Shown one piece after another: positions 56,839 to 64,000 of a DNA stretch of 64,000 nt. This DNA is from Sandaracinaceae bacterium (lineage in GTDB: Bacteria > Myxococcota_A > Polyangia > Polyangiales > Houyiibacteriaceae), in contig JADJJE010000004.1 of NCBI GenBank assembly GCA_016706685.1, forward strand, positions 310,001 through 374,000, given 5' to 3'. How positions within the stretch are numbered: position 1 is the stretch's first letter; each line of letters starts with the position of its first letter. Under the pieces are notes generated by a model. That model saw nothing but the letters and a program-made list of their open reading frames with translations, did not search any database and was not told the origin of the DNA. Made by a program: the position numbers and the translations under genes.

Positions 56839-58697
56839 AGCGCCCCGCAAAGAAGGCACAGCGAGCGCCCGGCAAGCGCCTGCTCATGGTGGAGTCGGCG
56901 CAGGAGTCGCTGGCTCCCTCGGGCGAGCCGGGCAGCGACATGCAGCTGCTCCGCCGGCTGGTGCCGTTCGCGCGGCCGCATGCCTGGCTGTTCGTGGGTG
57001 CGTTGGTGACCATGCCGCTGGCCGCGCTTGCGGCGCTCGTGCAGCCGCTCATGGTGAAGGGCGCCATCGAGGCCACGCTGGTGTCGCGCAGCGCGGACGC
57101 GCTCATGGTGGTGGTGTTCGCGTTCGCGGCCGCCATCACCGTGGAGTTCATCACCAAGTTCGCGCAGACCTACCTCATGCAGCTGGCCGGGCAGCGCACT
57201 ACGGCCGACCTGCGGCGCGCGGTGTTCGAGCACGTGCAGCAGCTGCGCGTGAGCTACTTCGACCGCGAGCCGGTGGGGCGCGTGGTCACGCGCATGACCA
57301 ACGACATCGACGCCATCACCGAGCTGTTCGCTTCGGGCGCGGTCACGGCCATCTCGGACCTCATGATGCTGGTGGGCATCGTGGGCTTCATGCTCTACCT
57401 GGACGTGGAGCTCACGCTCATCGCGCTGCTGGCCGTGCCGCCGCTGGTGCTGGCGGTGAACCTCTTCCGGCGCTGGGCGCGCGAGGCGTTCCGCAGCATC
57501 CGCGTGCACGTGGCGCAGCTCAACGCGTACCTCAACGAGCAGGTGCAGGGCATCGCCGTGGTGCAAGCCTACGGGCGCGAGGCCGAGTGCGCCGACGAGT
57601 ACCGCGAGATCAACCACGACTACCGCGAGGCCAACTACCGCAACATCCGCTGCGACGCGCTGCTGTACTCGGTGGTGGAGTCGGTGGCCACGGCCTGCCT
57701 GGCCATGGTGCTCTACTACGCCGCCACCGCCGCGGGCTTGCTCGAAGGCAGCGCCGCCGTGGCCGTCTACGTGGGCACCGTGGTCGCGTTCTACGACTAC
57801 ATCCAGCGCTTCTTCGTGCCCATCCGCGACCTGGCCACCAAGTACACGGTCATCCAGAGCGCGCTGGCCTCGGCGGAGCGCATCTTCGGGCTGCTGAACC
57901 ATCAGGAGCCGGACTGCCCGGCCGTGCCCACGGCAAGCGCCGCCGTGGAAGCCACCGAGAACGCCATCGAGTTCCGCTCCGTCACGTTCGCGTACAAGCC
58001 GGGGCAGCCCGTGCTGCACGACCTGCAGCTCACCATCCGGCGCGGCGAGCACGTGGGCATCGTGGGCGCCACGGGCTCCGGCAAGACCACGCTCACGGCG
58101 CTGCTGCTGCGCCTCTACGAGGTGCAAGAGGGCCAAGTGCGCGTGAACGGGCAGGACATCCGCGCGCTCTCTCGTGACGCCCACCGCGAGCGGTTCGCCA
58201 CCGTGCCGCAGGACGTGTTCCTGTTCACGGGCAGCGTGCTCGAGAACATCGCGCTCACGGCCACCCCCGACCGCGAGCGGGTGCGCGCCGTGCTCACGCG
58301 CGTGGGGGCCTGGGACTGGGTGGAGGCCCGCGGTGGCCTCGACGCTCGCGTGGAGGAGCGTGGGTCCAACTGGAGCGCGGGAGAGCGGCAGCTGCTGGCG
58401 TTCGCGCGCGCGCTGTACCGCGACGCACCCATCCTGGTGCTGGACGAGGCCACCGCCAACGTGGACAGCGAGACCGAAGCGCGCCTGCAGCACGCGGTGG
58501 GCAAGGTCATCGAGGGGCGCACGGCGCTGGTCATCGCGCACCGCCTCTCCACCATCCGCGCGCTCGACCGCATCCTGGTGTTTCACCACGGCCGCATCGC
58601 GGAGCAGGGCTCCCACGAGGAGCTGATGGCGCAGGACGGCATCTACGCGCGCCTGCACGCCCTCCAGCTCGCGAGTGAGGGCGTTGCGGCGGAGTGA
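56835..58697 (+). CDS. ABC exporter half-transporter, subunit 2
   Basis: A 620-residue partner of the preceding gene. After a basic N-terminal extension come six expected membrane helices and an ATP-binding domain with Walker A GATGSGKTT, Walker B ILVLDEATA with the catalytic Glu, and H-loop IAHRLST, but an altered signature WSAGERQLLAFARAL instead of LSGGQ. This complements the Walker B change in subunit 1. The pair probably exports a lipid, peptide or drug-like compound; no substrate gene lies nearby. Confidence 0.92.
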   Translation: MKRPAKKAQRAPGKRLLMVESAQESLAPSGEPGSDMQLLRRLVPFARPHAWLFVGALVTMPLAALAALVQPLMVKGAIEATLVSRSADALMVVVFAFAAAITVEFITKFAQTYLMQLAGQRTTADLRRAVFEHVQQLRVSYFDREPVGRVVTRMTNDIDAITELFASGAVTAISDLMMLVGIVGFMLYLDVELTLIALLAVPPLVLAVNLFRRWAREAFRSIRVHVAQLNAYLNEQVQGIAVVQAYGREAECADEYREINHDYREANYRNIRCDALLYSVVESVATACLAMVLYYAATAAGLLEGSAAVAVYVGTVVAFYDYIQRFFVPIRDLATKYTVIQSALASAERIFGLLNHQEPDCPAVPTASAAVEATENAIEFRSVTFAYKPGQPVLHDLQLTIRRGEHVGIVGATGSGKTTLTALLLRLYEVQEGQVRVNGQDIRALSRDAHRERFATVPQDVFLFTGSVLENIALTATPDRERVRAVLTRVGAWDWVEARGGLDARVEERGSNWSAGERQLLAFARALYRDAPILVLDEATANVDSETEARLQHAVGKVIEGRTALVIAHRLSTIRALDRILVFHHGRIAEQGSHEELMAQDGIYARLHALQLASEGVAAE

Positions 58698-58718
58698 TGG
58701 TGATACACTCGTCAGCCG

Positions 58719-62714
<3,996 letters not shown>

Positions 62715-62735
62715 GCCCCGCCCCTGTTCAGCCGC

Positions 62736-64000
62736 TCAGGCGGTCACGCGTGCCAGGCGCCCTGGGCGTGCGCCCGTGAGCTTCCCCTCGCGGGCGATCA
62801 TCTCACCGCGCACCAGCGTGGCGATGTAGCCGGTGGCGCCCTGCATCAGGCGCCGGCCACCGGCAGGCAGGTCCGCCTGGATGCGCGGGTGCTCGAGCGC
62901 CAAACGCGCGTGGTCGATGACGTTCAGGTCGGCCCGCTGTCCCACGGCCACCAGCCCTCGGTCGCGCAGGCCCACGAAGCGCGCGGTGTCGTGGCACTGC
63001 ATCTTGATGACCTTCTCGAGCGGCAGGCCGTCCTTCCGGTCGCGCGCCCAGTGCGTGAGCATGAATGTGGGGAAGCTCGCGTCGCAGACCGTGCCCACGT
63101 GCGCGCCACCATCGCTCAGGCCGGGCAGGGCCAGCGGGTGCTGCAGCATCTCGTGCACCTGGTTCAGGTTGCGCTCGATGTAGTTGTAGAGCGGGAAGTA
63201 GAGCAGGGCGCGGCCCTCTTGCTCGAGCAGCGCGTCGTAGATGACGTCCAGCGTGCCGCGGCCACTCTTGCGTCCCTCCACATAGAGGCACGTATTCGGG
63301 TCGGGCTCGTAGTTGGGCTGCTCGCCCAGCTTGAAGAGGCGCAGCGCGATCATGTCGATGCGCGCCAGCAGGTGGTCCGCGAGCGGCGGGATGGCGCTGC
63401 CGTCACCGGAGAGGGGCTCGTTCTTCTCGGTGAGCAGCTGCGCCTTGAAGGCCGGATCACGCATGATGCGCACCTGCTCCTCGAGCGGCAGCTGCGAGAT
63501 CTTCTTGTACGAAGGGAACCCGATGAACGGGTGGAACGTGGCCTGCAGCCCGAGCATCAGGCCAATGCCGCGCGCGCCGACCTGCACCTTCATGTCGAGC
63601 CCACGTTGAACGGCGGCCTCCACGCGCTTGAGCACGCGGCGCCACTGGCCAGGCTCGTGGTCGCGCTGGATCAGGGAGAGGCTCAGCGGACGACCCGACG
63701 CCTCGGCCATGCGCTCCAGCAGGTCGAACTCGCCGTCGAACAGCTCGGGGCTCTTGGCCATGTCGAAGTCGCTCACGCCCTGCAGCACGCCATGGCTCAA
63801 GCCCTTGAGGCCCTCGGCGATGCCCACCAGCTCTTCGATGCGCGCCTCGGACGCGGGCGTCTCTTCGCCGCGGATGGAGCGGTGGTTGTCACTGCGGCCC
63901 GTGCTGAAGCCCACGGCCCCGGCCTTCACGGCGGCGCGCACCAAGTCGCGCATGGCCCCGATGTCGTCGCTCGTGGCGATGGAGTTCGCCACGCCGCGCT
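62736..64000 (-). CDS. N-acyl-D-amino-acid deacylase-family amidohydrolase (5' end outside window)
   Basis: The frame is open to the window edge, so the N-terminal metal-binding half is missing. The visible ~420 residues match D-aminoacylase/N-acyl-D-amino-acid deacylases: AAVKAGAVGFSTGRSDNH, SLSLIQRDHEPGQWRRVLKR, GLMLGLQATFHPFIGFPSYK, the catalytic-type Asp in LPGLSDGGAHVG, and a GLVAVGQRADLNVID end typical of cyclic amidohydrolases. The family hydrolyses N-acyl D-amino acids or related amides, some acting on N-acyl homoserine lactones; the real substrate is unknown. It converges on the kinase gene with 21 bases between. Confidence 0.88.
   Translation of the reverse strand, partial: RGVANSIATSDDIGAMRDLVRAAVKAGAVGFSTGRSDNHRSIRGEETPASEARIEELVGIAEGLKGLSHGVLQGVSDFDMAKSPELFDGEFDLLERMAEASGRPLSLSLIQRDHEPGQWRRVLKRVEAAVQRGLDMKVQVGARGIGLMLGLQATFHPFIGFPSYKKISQLPLEEQVRIMRDPAFKAQLLTEKNEPLSGDGSAIPPLADHLLARIDMIALRLFKLGEQPNYEPDPNTCLYVEGRKSGRGTLDVIYDALLEQEGRALLYFPLYNYIERNLNQVHEMLQHPLALPGLSDGGAHVGTVCDASFPTFMLTHWARDRKDGLPLEKVIKMQCHDTARFVGLRDRGLVAVGQRADLNVIDHARLALEHPRIQADLPAGGRRLMQGATGYIATLVRGEMIAREGKLTGARPGRLARVTA

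Overview
The window is very GC-rich, densely coded DNA from a Gram-negative bacterium that is probably a myxobacterium (Myxococcota, perhaps Polyangia). Evidence: a secreted matrixin-like protease with a MYXO-CTERM tail (Cys, membrane helix, Arg cluster), Hanks-type kinase architecture with the HRDVSPQN loop, a Cys-rich lipoprotein with a DCND...DDDCDG metal-binding-like motif, many lipoproteins, and frequent GTG/TTG starts. No rRNA, tRNA, CRISPR array, transposase or prophage gene was seen. The gene content is that of a core chromosomal region.

Layout. 1-7.1 kb: a pyrimidine cluster (pyrC-carA-lipoprotein), a MshEN-domain protein, a protein with a histone-H1-like tail, and homoserine kinase. 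7.1-16.4 kb: a long S41 protease with extra C-terminal domains, an AAA/TPR protein, cca, a CpsB-like PHP phosphatase and a UPF0104 membrane protein. 16.4-22.2 kb: envelope and secreted proteins of unknown role. 22.2-29.1 kb: a tandem-duplicated UvrA broken by one frameshift, then an AI-2E family membrane protein. 29.1-34.9 kb: a PP2C phosphatase divergent from an HtrA-like protease, a TPR protein, and an exported protein paired with the MYXO-CTERM protease. 34.8-39.9 kb: a UbiB-like kinase divergent from glnB, an ExbB-ExbD-TonB set and a lipoprotein. 39.9-40.4 kb: a gene-free segment holding a long inverted repeat. 40.4-45.3 kb: a methyltransferase with a long Ala/Pro linker, psd, truD and a serine hydrolase. 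45.3-51.1 kb: recD2 and three lipoproteins, one joining a metallophosphatase-like domain to a tetraheme domain. 51.2-54.3 kb: the rpsP-khpA-rimM-trmD-SPOUT-rplS translation operon. 54.3-64 kb: a GNAT acetyltransferase, a heterodimeric ABC exporter, a 1331-residue kinase/cyclase-like/AAA/TPR regulator and part of an amidohydrolase.

Two genes look frame-disrupted: uvrA, at a G5 run, and a small exported protein at 16.4 kb, at a CCG-rich run. Assembly indels are as likely as real mutations. The most unusual non-coding signals are the 391-bp inverted repeat, whose two hairpins differ by a base-pair-preserving change; a long two-stem hairpin after glnB; an intrinsic terminator inside the ribosomal operon between rpsP and khpA; a 26-bp palindrome near 19.6 kb; and several promoter-like sequences placed so close to start codons that near-leaderless transcripts are expected.
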